Below, piece by piece: positions 8,635 to 15,749 of a stretch of DNA of 64,000 nt. The DNA comes from an uncultured Dysgonomonas sp. GTDB lineage: Bacteria > Bacteroidota > Bacteroidia > Bacteroidales > Dysgonomonadaceae. Position 1 is the stretch's first letter, and the number at the start of each line of letters is the position of its first letter. The stretch spans positions 32,589 through 96,588 of the forward strand of contig CALKIV010000003.1 of NCBI GenBank assembly GCA_937995835.1, written 5' to 3'. The notes under the pieces are model-generated. The model saw nothing but the letters and a program-made list of their open reading frames with translations. It was not told the DNA's origin and made no database searches. Both the position numbers and the translations under genes were made by a program.

Positions 8635-9795
8635 TTATTTTAGGAAATCATCTTTGTCTTCATCTTCTTCGCAAACGATTCTCAAATCATCCACAATGAG
8701 CTGACTACCCACTGCACCTTGATACATTGCACCATCTGTACTAGAAGATAGAACTACAGCCAATTTATAATCATGAAGATCAAAATTCACCTCTTCTTTA
8801 TAATCAAATTTTAATGTCAGATATTCCCAATTTTCTTTCTCACTAGTATCCTCTAAAATAGCAGTTGCTACTATTTTATCAGAAGTTTTAATATCGTTAG
8901 CAGTCAGATAAACATTTTTACCTGCATTCTTCGGCACTTTATACAAGATTGCATAAATATCGGGTTCATCTTTGCGCTTCGAATCTTCCTTTACATCTTT
9001 TATATCTTTTACTCCACCCTCATAACTCAAATAAGGTGAACCTGACTTATATTTATAATATGCAACAAGCACCAACGGTTTTCCTAAATCCTTAGGATGT
9101 GGTTGTCCGAACAAAGTGGTAGAAAGAGGATCTTTCAAAGCATCTTTAATGGCAAATTTACCTCTATACATGCTTCCTGCATATACAGGAATATCCATAA
9201 CCCCTACTTCTGAGTTTCTATTTCCTCTAACGGTTTCTAGCAACACAGATTTACGTCCTCCTGAACCCGGACGCCATTGATCAATACTTCTTGTTGGAAA
9301 AAAATCACCTTTATACAATATATTCACTCCCTGATTTGCATTCACCCACATCGGATCCTTAGGTATTTCATAAGGCCTTTTTGAATTAGGGTTAACGATC
9401 AACCAATCTTCAAATCCTTGAATCAATGGATTGTAAGGGATGACTTCTACTACATAGTCTTTTGTTCTCCCCTCTTCTGAAGTCACAGTATAGATATACT
9501 TGTAATCACTCAATTCCACAGTCTCTCCTGACGCTGGACTGATGGTTGCTTTTGGAGATACCTCAATCGTAGGAATAATTTTTCCAGATTGATATCTGGC
9601 TTTAAACTCTGCTTTATCTACATCCACTACCAAAGATATTTCATTGGTGTGTGCATTAGGTAAGTCTACAAGAAAGCCGTCGTCCTCAATAGTTACAGAT
9701 AAAATATCTGCTTCTCTATTTAGAGCCTCCTCCTTAATACATGAAGTAACACACAGAGCTACTAAACATGTGGCGAGTAGTGTTTTAAAGTTCAT
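8635..9795 (-). CDS. PCMD-domain lipoprotein
   Basis: A 386-residue surface or periplasmic lipoprotein. Signal and lipobox end at TSC (about residue 19). Residues about 30-120 hold a beta-sandwich module of the kind often preceding PCMD, with TSEEGRTKDYVVEV. The C-terminal two thirds (about 125-380) look like the PCMD (putative carbohydrate metabolism domain) jelly-roll, with FEDWL, WVNANQGVNIL, YRGKFAIKD and VDDLRIV near the end. It is the first gene of a pair with the beta-barrel protein at 7836. The C-terminus is very acidic (EEDEDKDDF). A carbohydrate-binding role is suggested by the family name only and is unproven. Confidence 0.8.
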   Translation of the reverse strand: MNFKTLLATCLVALCVTSCIKEEALNREADILSVTIEDDGFLVDLPNAHTNEISLVVDVDKAEFKARYQSGKIIPTIEVSPKATISPASGETVELSDYKYIYTVTSEEGRTKDYVVEVIPYNPLIQGFEDWLIVNPNSKRPYEIPKDPMWVNANQGVNILYKGDFFPTRSIDQWRPGSGGRKSVLLETVRGNRNSEVGVMDIPVYAGSMYRGKFAIKDALKDPLSTTLFGQPHPKDLGKPLVLVAYYKYKSGSPYLSYEGGVKDIKDVKEDSKRKDEPDIYAILYKVPKNAGKNVYLTANDIKTSDKIVATAILEDTSEKENWEYLTLKFDYKEEVNFDLHDYKLAVVLSSSTDGAMYQGAVGSQLIVDDLRIVCEEDEDKDDFLK

Positions 9796-9836
9796 TATTT
9801 TCTTAATTATTTAAAATTCATTTTCAAAAAATCAAT

Positions 9837-9844
9837 CAAAGATA
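9837..9844 (-). promoter_or_regulatory. Promoter -7 element for the PCMD gene
   Basis: TATCTTTG on the minus strand, 42 bases before the start of the PCMD gene, matches TAnnTTTG. No convincing -33 element was found. Confidence 0.5.
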
Positions 9845-9919
9845 CAATAATTAAGCTCACTTTTTTATTTTTCTGAGCAAATTACTACTTCAAACGAATA
9901 AGTGTGATACATAAAAAAC

Positions 9920-9958
9920 AAGAGTTCAATCACATGTCAGAGATGTGACTGAACTCTT
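9920..9958 (-). terminator. Rho-independent terminator after the DUF3836 gene
   Basis: Long hairpin: AAGAGTTCA-A-TCACAT pairs with ATGTGA-C-TGAACTCTT around a 7-base loop, followed on the minus strand by a run of T. It lies 28 bases beyond the DUF3836 stop and separates that gene from the PCMD operon. Confidence 0.85.
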
Positions 9959-9985
9959 ATCGTTCATAATATATTTGCTAGATTG

Positions 9986-10396
9986 TTATTGTCTAACGTT
10001 TACCGATGTGGAGCCATCGCCCCTGTTCACAAATTCGTTTCTTTGTTTAGCTTTCCAATCTTTCTTTCTTGCATCCCATTCGCTAAAGTTCATAGCAACT
10101 GGTTTGTTTGGTGAAGCTTGGTCATACTCATACTCTAATTTTTGAGCACCGATCCATCCTAGATCTAGATCCCATTTATAAACAACTTTTTCTTGTATAT
10201 TTCCTGCCAAGTCATATCTATATGTTGATTTTTGAATTGGCTCTGTTGAGTTTGCTCTAAAAGTTGTAAATTCTTTTATGCTTCCTGTCTCAGTATTTTG
10301 TATATTGCTATAAGTTGTAGTTTCAGGATCACTTGCAAAGATGCTTATAGAAAAAAGCATACCTACTAGAAATAAAAATGATAATTTTGTTTTCAT
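9986..10396 (-). CDS. Secreted DUF3836-like protein
   Basis: A 136-residue protein with a cleavable signal peptide (hydrophobic core FLFLVGMLFSISIFA, cut near residue 22). The mature part has YD/RHS-like short strands: STYRYDLAGNIQEKVVY and KLEYEYDQ, ending NRGDGSTSVNVRQ. The length and the KxxYxYD...W pattern resemble DUF3836, a small Bacteroides secreted family of unknown function. It has its own promoter, terminator and an unusually good Shine-Dalgarno sequence, so it is a single-gene unit and possibly well expressed. Confidence 0.7.
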   Translation of the reverse strand: MKTKLSFLFLVGMLFSISIFASDPETTTYSNIQNTETGSIKEFTTFRANSTEPIQKSTYRYDLAGNIQEKVVYKWDLDLGWIGAQKLEYEYDQASPNKPVAMNFSEWDARKKDWKAKQRNEFVNRGDGSTSVNVRQ

Positions 10397-10404
10397 GACT
10401 AATC

Positions 10405-10410
10405 CCTCCT
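10405..10410 (-). promoter_or_regulatory. Strong Shine-Dalgarno site of the DUF3836 gene
   Basis: AGGAGG on the minus strand, 8 bases before the ATG. Most genes in this window have only A-rich leaders without an SD sequence, as is usual in Bacteroidota, so this perfect site stands out and supports the start at 10396. Confidence 0.75.
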
Positions 10411-10442
10411 GTTATTTTTTGGTTTGGTTTTAATTTCTAATT

Positions 10443-10450
10443 CAAAGATA
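10443..10450 (-). promoter_or_regulatory. Promoter -7 element for the DUF3836 gene
   Basis: TATCTTTG on the minus strand, 47 bases before the start codon, matches TAnnTTTG. Confidence 0.5.
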
Positions 10451-10836
10451 GATCATTATTCTTTCAATATGATATTTTTAAAGTTAACTAATGTTAATTA
10501 AACAGTGAATCATAATGCAAATATGTTAATTTAAGCATTTAAAAGAGCAATATGACAAATCTCTCATTTCAATATGTAAGCAAAACTGACCTTAATCGAT
10601 CTTTTTGAAATCAAAGCGAGCCTGCCCCCTGTTTTTTTGAAACATATTATCTCTAAAGCACCACATTGGACGTTTTTTAAAGAAAAACTATCTTTTTGTA
10701 CAACAAGAAACCATGAAGGTTCTTTCTGGCTTTTTTTTCTCAAATAAAATAGCGAAATTTGAGAACAAATAGAAGAATCTGAAAATTCATTTATACATAT
10801 ATAAATAAACAACAATCAATCAAATTTAATCAACTA
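10451..10836. other. Intergenic region upstream of PPi-phosphofructokinase
   Basis: No gene is supported. A short minus-strand open frame (10564-10815, 83 codons) has low-complexity composition, no family resemblance and no signal at its start, and I regard it as chance. On the plus strand a possible terminator lies at 10705-10738, about 100 bases before pfp. It would end either a small RNA or the pfp leader. I could not identify a matching TAnnTTTG promoter for such an RNA. Confidence 0.4.
10705..10738 (+). terminator. Possible terminator or attenuator before pfp
   Basis: AAGAA(A)CC pairs with GGTTCTT around ATGAA with one bulged A, then six bases, then eight T in a row. The gap between stem and T-run weakens the call. 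Confidence 0.35.
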
Positions 10837-12483
10837 ATGGTAAAAAGTGCATTACAAGTGGCTAGAGCAGCCTATCAGCCAAAAATGCCTAAGGCATTAT
10901 ATGGCGCAGTAAAAGTGGAAAATGGCGCAGCTACAGAATCTGTTGCAGATCAAACTGAAGTGAAGAAATTATTTCCTAACACCTATGGCATGCCCACTTT
11001 AAAATTTGTTGAATCATCAGAAAAAACAAACCATGCTCCTATCAATGTAGGTGTGATTCTTTCTGGAGGTCAAGCACCCGGAGGTCACAATGTGATAGCT
11101 GGTATTTTTGATGGTATTAAAGCAATGAATAAAGATAGCCGTCTATATGGATTCTTAATGGGTCCCGGTGGACTTATTAATCATAAATATCAAGAATTGA
11201 CTGCTGACATCATTGACGAGTATCGCAACACGGGTGGTTTCGATATCATAGGATCAGGTCGTGACAAACTGGAAACAAAAGAGCAGTTTGACAAAGGATT
11301 AGAGATCTTGAAAAAACTGGATGTTAAAGCTCTTGTTATTATTGGAGGTGACGACTCAAACACAAATGCATGTGTTCTAGCAGAATACTATTCAGCTATC
11401 AATGCAGGAGTTCAAGTTATCGGTTGTCCTAAAACAATTGATGGCGACCTTAAGAACGAAATGATTGAGGCATCATTTGGTTTCGATACTGCTTGTAAAG
11501 TGTATTCAGAAGTAATTGGAAACATTCAACGCGACTGTAATTCAGCTCGTAAATATTGGCACTTCATCAAAGTAATGGGGCGTTCAGCTTCGCATATCGC
11601 ACTAGAATGTGCTCTGCAAACTCAACCTAACGTTTGTTTAGTTTCTGAAGAAGTAGAAGCAAAAGGTCAATCACTAGATGAAATTGTAACATACATTGCA
11701 AATGTTGTTGCTAAACGTGCCGAAAATGGAAACAACTTTGGAACAGTAATCATTCCGGAAGGCTTGATAGAATTCATTCCTGCTATGAAAGCTTTGATCT
11801 CAGAATTGAATGATTTCTTAGCACATAATCAAGAAGAATTTAATGCTACAGCAAAAGACAAACAACTTGCATACGTTGCTAGCCACCTAAGCGATACAAA
11901 CAAAGTTGTTTTCGAAAGCCTACCTGAAGGTGTCGCACGCCAATTGACTCTAGATCGTGACCCTCACGGAAACGTTCAAGTTTCATTGATCGAAACTGAA
12001 AAGCTTTTAGCTGACATGGTAGAAGCTAAATTGAAAAAGATGAAAGCTGAAGGGAAATATGTTGGTAAATTTGCTAAACAAGGACACTTCTTCGGGTATG
12101 AAGGACGTTGCGCAGCTCCTTCTAACTTTGATGCTGACTACTGCTATTCTTTAGGATACACAGCTTCTGCACTTATAGGTGCGGGCAAAACAGGCTATAT
12201 GTCATCGGTGAGAAACACAACAGCTTCTGCTAATGAATGGATAGCTGGTGGTGTACCTACAACAATGATGATGAATATGGAGCGTCGTCATGGAGAAATG
12301 AAACCAGTGATTCAAAAAGCTCTTGTTAAATTAGATGGAGCTCCATTCAAATTCTTTGAAAAGAACAGAGAAAAATGGGCTGTAGAAACTGCATATGTAT
12401 ATCCAGGACCAATTCAATATTTTGGGCCAACAGAAGTATGCGATCAAACAACAAAAACTCTAAAACTAGAAAGTGAAAAATAA
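10837..12483 (+). CDS. pfp: Pyrophosphate-dependent 6-phosphofructokinase
   Basis: A glycolytic/gluconeogenic cytoplasmic enzyme that phosphorylates fructose 6-phosphate with pyrophosphate, reversibly. It has 548 residues, the long PPi-PFK form related to plant beta subunits. Diagnostic residues: GGDDSNTNA at 170-178, where the second Asp (D173) replaces the Gly of ATP enzymes and marks PPi specificity; PKTIDGDLKN, the catalytic segment; and MGRSASHIALECALQ, the sugar-phosphate binding region. A strong terminator follows, so it is a single-gene unit. The N-terminus MVKSALQVARAAYQPKMP is normal for Bacteroides homologues. Confidence 0.95.
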   Translation: MVKSALQVARAAYQPKMPKALYGAVKVENGAATESVADQTEVKKLFPNTYGMPTLKFVESSEKTNHAPINVGVILSGGQAPGGHNVIAGIFDGIKAMNKDSRLYGFLMGPGGLINHKYQELTADIIDEYRNTGGFDIIGSGRDKLETKEQFDKGLEILKKLDVKALVIIGGDDSNTNACVLAEYYSAINAGVQVIGCPKTIDGDLKNEMIEASFGFDTACKVYSEVIGNIQRDCNSARKYWHFIKVMGRSASHIALECALQTQPNVCLVSEEVEAKGQSLDEIVTYIANVVAKRAENGNNFGTVIIPEGLIEFIPAMKALISELNDFLAHNQEEFNATAKDKQLAYVASHLSDTNKVVFESLPEGVARQLTLDRDPHGNVQVSLIETEKLLADMVEAKLKKMKAEGKYVGKFAKQGHFFGYEGRCAAPSNFDADYCYSLGYTASALIGAGKTGYMSSVRNTTASANEWIAGGVPTTMMMNMERRHGEMKPVIQKALVKLDGAPFKFFEKNREKWAVETAYVYPGPIQYFGPTEVCDQTTKTLKLESEK

Positions 12484-12506
12484 GCTTTTCTAAACAATAG
12501 ATTGTT

Positions 12507-12535
12507 AAAGGGGTTGCAATCGTGCAACCTCTTTA
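12507..12535 (+). terminator. Rho-independent terminator after pfp
   Basis: AAAGGGGTTGCA pairs with TGCAACCTCTTT (one G-T mismatch position) around ATCG, followed by ACTTTTTATTT. Confidence 0.85.
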
Positions 12536-12623
12536 CTTTTTATTTGAATAACACTTTTTTAGTATTAAATTTGAACCTTGACAGAAGCATTATAATTATA
12601 GATGTGCAATCTTTATTCTCATC

Positions 12624-12631
12624 TAAGTTTG
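12624..12631 (+). promoter_or_regulatory. Promoter-like -7 element abutting a start codon
   Basis: TAAGTTTG, a perfect TAnnTTTG match, ends one base before the ATG at 12633. If used, transcription would start at or inside the gene's first codons. No -33 element is clear. See findings. Confidence 0.35.
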
Positions 12632-12632
12632 C

Positions 12633-13448
12633 ATGATGAATAGAACCTTTATCAAAATTTCTTTATTGGTTGTCCTCTTCTTGCTAGCCTGTGGCTATGG
12701 AATCAATCTATTCCAAACCATTAGCTACAACAGAAGGGTGTTGGCTACCAATATCTATGACTACATACCACACGATGCTGATTATGTCGTAAATTTTAGT
12801 CGTAATCATCATTTTGAGGAATATTTTGTACTAGATAGTACAAACAGCTTTATTATAAATGCCATAAACGAAAACATCACTTACCCATTACTAATTATAA
12901 AGAAAAAGTCAGAAGAAAATCTGCTCCTTTGCAGAGTGACCAAAGAGCAAGAAAAACAGATCAAAACTATTATAGAAAATCAAATTGCGCCTTATCACCT
13001 TCCGACAAAACGCAAAGAAGATAATCGCAACATTTATTTTTACTCTCTTCCCCAAAATAAATTTATGGTTGCTCTATTGCAAGATGGTGTATTAGCTATC
13101 AGTCTAGATTATTTACAAATAGAAGACTTTATACATAGTGACAGATCAATTCCTAATATTTTAATACAGGAAAATGCACAGTCTAATTATTTCATCCAAA
13201 AGACATACGAAAGTTCTCCCATCAGTTTTTTCATCAACTATGATAGTACCTTATATGCACTTTCTTACTCTCTTATTAAGGAAAATATAAACATAGAAGG
13301 AAAATATTTTGGCAAACAATGTGCTGATTCCATTCCTATCAGCTACAATAAAATCAACCAACTTTTGAAATTAGACCATCACCATACTGATAGTGTAATC
13401 TGGGAAAATGATTGCTTTTTGAAAATTAAAATAAACAAAACCGAATAG
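12633..13448 (+). CDS. Membrane-anchored protein of unknown function
   Basis: A 271-residue protein I do not recognise. Residues about 7-28 form a single hydrophobic helix (ISLLVVLFLLACGYGINLF) acting as an uncleaved anchor. The Cys within it is followed by Gly-Tyr rather than a typical lipoprotein context. The rest is predicted extracytoplasmic, with IYDYIPHDADYVVNFSR, a pattern seen in proteins with DUF3352-like repeats (IPADA.. at the start of a fold). Two start codons (12633 and 12636) are in tandem. It stands alone between the pfp terminator and mscL; a palindrome at 13452 follows its stop. Confidence 0.7.
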   Translation: MMNRTFIKISLLVVLFLLACGYGINLFQTISYNRRVLATNIYDYIPHDADYVVNFSRNHHFEEYFVLDSTNSFIINAINENITYPLLIIKKKSEENLLLCRVTKEQEKQIKTIIENQIAPYHLPTKRKEDNRNIYFYSLPQNKFMVALLQDGVLAISLDYLQIEDFIHSDRSIPNILIQENAQSNYFIQKTYESSPISFFINYDSTLYALSYSLIKENINIEGKYFGKQCADSIPISYNKINQLLKLDHHHTDSVIWENDCFLKIKINKTE

Positions 13449-13451
13449 AAT

Positions 13452-13469
13452 TTGTTTATTAATAAACAA
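13452..13469. repeat. Perfect 18-base palindrome between the 12633 gene and mscL
   Basis: TTGTTTATT / AATAAACAA is a perfect palindrome with no spacer, 4 bases after the upstream gene's stop and 41 bases before mscL. It could be a binding site for a dimeric regulator of mscL or a weak transcription end. AT-rich composition makes chance possible. Confidence 0.4.
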
Positions 13470-13509
13470 TAGAGTTTATTTACAAATAAGAATATTTAAC
13501 TATAAAAAC

Positions 13510-13917
13510 ATGTCAATAGTAAAAGAATTAAAAGCCTTCATGCTACGAGGTAATGTCGTAGATATGGCAGTTGGGGTTATCATTGGTGGTGCATTCGGAA
13601 AGATTGTTTCCTCGTTGGTTAGTGATGTAATCATGCCTCCTATCGGAATGTTGATAGCGGGAGTAGATTTTTCAAAATTGAGTTTCGTGCTAAAAGATGC
13701 AGCTGAGGGAGCTGAAGCCGTAACACTAAACTATGGAGCATTCCTACAAACAGTGTTTGACTTTGCAATTATCGGGACAGTAATCTTCTTTGCAATCAAA
13801 GGAATCAATATGCTAAATAGCCCTAAGGAAGAAGAAGCTGTGGCACCTGAAGAGCCAAAACCAACAAAAGAAGAAGTACTTTTGGCTGAAATTAGAGACT
13901 TATTAAAAAATAAATAA
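13510..13917 (+). CDS. mscL: Large-conductance mechanosensitive channel
   Basis: A 135-residue inner-membrane channel that opens under membrane tension to release solutes in hypo-osmotic shock. The N-terminal helix and TM1 hold the conserved run FMLRGNVVDMAVGVIIGGAF followed by GKIVSSLVSDVIMPPIG. TM2 is at about 75-97 (FLQTVFDFAIIGTVIFFAIK). The charged C-terminal helix bundle ends LLAEIRDLLKNK. Length is normal. The M48 protease gene begins 8 bases later and is likely in the same transcript. Confidence 0.97.
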   Translation: MSIVKELKAFMLRGNVVDMAVGVIIGGAFGKIVSSLVSDVIMPPIGMLIAGVDFSKLSFVLKDAAEGAEAVTLNYGAFLQTVFDFAIIGTVIFFAIKGINMLNSPKEEEAVAPEEPKPTKEEVLLAEIRDLLKNK

Positions 13918-13924
13918 ACAAACA

Positions 13925-14782
13925 ATGAAAACACAAATAGCAATACTTAGTATCGTATTATTTATTCTATCAGGCTGTACCAGCGTGCCTATAACAGGTA
14001 GAAAACAATTAAATCTGGTGGGAGATCAAGAGATACTATCTGCTAGTTTTCAACAATATGGAGCATTCATTAAGGATGCTCCCTTGTCTAATAATGCCGC
14101 ACAAACTGCCCTTGTTCAGAAAGTAGGAAAGAGAATTGCCACAGCAGTGGAAACCTACCTCAAAAACAATGGTCTGGCTGACGAAGTACAAAACTATAAA
14201 TGGGAATTTCACTTAGTAAAAAGTAATGAAGTAAATGCTTGGTGTATGCCAGGAGGCAAAATTGTGGTCTTCGAAGGTATTTTACCGTATACCCAAGATG
14301 AAACAGGCATGGCTGTCGTTATGGGACATGAAGTCGCTCATGCCGTAGCCAAACACTCTAACGAACGTATGAGTCAAGAAATCATCAGAGCCAAAGGCTC
14401 TGCCATCCTTTCTGCAGCTGTTGCATCCTCTTCAGGAGTCGCACAGCAAGCAGCGTCTACCCTCTATGGGCTAGGAAGTCAAGGTGTGATGTTAAAATAC
14501 TCACGTAACCATGAGTTGGAAGCTGACCATTTGGGGTTAATTTTCATGGCAATGGCTGGCTATGATCCATCACATGCAGCTGCATTTTGGCAAAGAATGT
14601 CTGCAGGTGGATCTGGAGGCACTCCTGAATTTATGAGTACCCACCCTTCTGACGGGACACGTGTCAACGAAATTAACAAACATCTGCCGGAAGTTATGCC
14701 GTATTACACGGGAGCAAAAGGGACAAAGCCACAACCCTCAAACACAAAGAATGTAAAGACTAGCAAAGAGTGGACCTTCTAA
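13925..14782 (+). CDS. M48-family lipoprotein metalloprotease (LoiP/Oma1-like)
   Basis: A 285-residue zinc protease predicted to be anchored in the cell envelope. Signal with lipobox LSGC at about 15-18, then TSVPITGRKQLNLV, the common N-terminal motif of this subgroup. The catalytic helix carries HEVAH (in MGHEVAHAVAKHS) with the third zinc ligand in ELEADHLGL. The late part has PEFMSTHPSDGTRVNEI, the usual M48B/C ending. Related proteases degrade misfolded envelope proteins. Together with mscL it forms a two-gene unit ended by a strong terminator. Confidence 0.92.
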   Translation: MKTQIAILSIVLFILSGCTSVPITGRKQLNLVGDQEILSASFQQYGAFIKDAPLSNNAAQTALVQKVGKRIATAVETYLKNNGLADEVQNYKWEFHLVKSNEVNAWCMPGGKIVVFEGILPYTQDETGMAVVMGHEVAHAVAKHSNERMSQEIIRAKGSAILSAAVASSSGVAQQAASTLYGLGSQGVMLKYSRNHELEADHLGLIFMAMAGYDPSHAAAFWQRMSAGGSGGTPEFMSTHPSDGTRVNEINKHLPEVMPYYTGAKGTKPQPSNTKNVKTSKEWTF

Positions 14783-14814
14783 CAGCATAAAGAATAATAC
14801 ACATCATATTGAGA

Positions 14815-14851
14815 AATCTACAAGATTTAGTACCTTCGAATCTTGTAGATT
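14815..14851 (+). terminator. Rho-independent terminator after the M48 protease gene
   Basis: AATCTACAAGATT and AATCTTGTAGATT form a perfect 13-base stem followed by a T-rich run. It lies 19 bases before the next gene's start. Confidence 0.88.
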
Positions 14852-14869
14852 TTTTATTTTATACCTATT

Positions 14870-15679
14870 ATGATACATCACATAAAATATTTGCTAATTA
14901 TCTCCATATTTCTTTATAGTTGTTCAAATGACTTTAGACCCGAATATCAGAAAGAATTGATGTATGACGGTTGCCCTGTAGCCATAGACACTATGAATCT
15001 GAAAACATATTTGGTGCTCCAACAAAACGATTCAACAAAACTCGGAGACTTGTATGACGAAACAACCAAGTGGTATGATCTGAATGGGTATCACTCCATG
15101 ACCGTTTCCTCTACTTATCTAAAAGGAGCCGTTAGAACTTCAAAAGAAGAAATAACGCGAGACAAATACTCGCTACCTGTAGCAAAAAACACATTGGTAG
15201 AAGCCGAGGGAACAGAACCTCTGGTGACTCTTAGCAGGCTAAAGAACCGCAAAAAAGGCAAGGAAGAATGGCTTTTCAGACATTATCTTGACCCTGAAAA
15301 ATATTTAGAAGACGCCTCTACCCTATCTTATTCTGAAAAGAAACGTACAATATATAAAGTGGACTCTACGACAGATACCTTACAGGTAAAAGGAATAGAT
15401 GTATTTGATGGAGCAGGTAGATTAGTTCAACAAATTCCCGTGAATATCAAAGAGCGTGCACCACATATAAAGACATACTATAATAGTGAAACAGGATATG
15501 TTGATTCAATTATTTCAGCAGTATATAAACAAAATGATAGTGCGAAAGTCATCCTACAGAGAGAGATAGAACGATACACTTACGAATGGAATGAAAAGAA
15601 GGTACCTTCAAGAAGATATACTTATCTAAATGATTCGCTGTCATATATAACTGATTATCACTATGGATACAGAAAATAA
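14870..15679 (+). CDS. Lipoprotein of unknown function with YD-like repeats
   Basis: A 269-residue lipoprotein: signal helix, then LYSC at about 15-18 and SNDF. The mature part has short repeating beta motifs ending in Tyr-Asp/Glu segments (ETTKWYDLNGYHSMT, IDVFDGAGRLVQQIPVN, YNSETGYVDSI, YTYLNDSLSYITDYHYG), similar to loose RHS/YD-type strands in other Bacteroides secreted proteins. No catalytic motif is seen. It sits alone between two terminators. Function unknown. Confidence 0.7.
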   Translation: MIHHIKYLLIISIFLYSCSNDFRPEYQKELMYDGCPVAIDTMNLKTYLVLQQNDSTKLGDLYDETTKWYDLNGYHSMTVSSTYLKGAVRTSKEEITRDKYSLPVAKNTLVEAEGTEPLVTLSRLKNRKKGKEEWLFRHYLDPEKYLEDASTLSYSEKKRTIYKVDSTTDTLQVKGIDVFDGAGRLVQQIPVNIKERAPHIKTYYNSETGYVDSIISAVYKQNDSAKVILQREIERYTYEWNEKKVPSRRYTYLNDSLSYITDYHYGYRK

Positions 15680-15683
15680 AAAA

Positions 15684-15712
15684 TGGGAAGGATTGTTTAT
15701 AAATCCTTCCCA
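15684..15712. terminator. Bidirectional terminator between convergent genes
   Basis: TGGGAAGGATT pairs with AATCCTTCCCA, with CTTTTAGTTT on the plus side and a T-rich run on the minus side. It serves the lipoprotein at 14870 (+) and the TonB receptor at 15750 (-). Confidence 0.88.
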
Positions 15713-15749
15713 CTTTTAGTTTATCTATTCTTTATATCATAACTATACC

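Noticed and set aside
10564..10815. 83-codon minus-strand open frame upstream of pfp
   Set aside because: Low-complexity sequence, no SD, no promoter match, overlaps the possible plus-strand terminator. Kept as non-coding.
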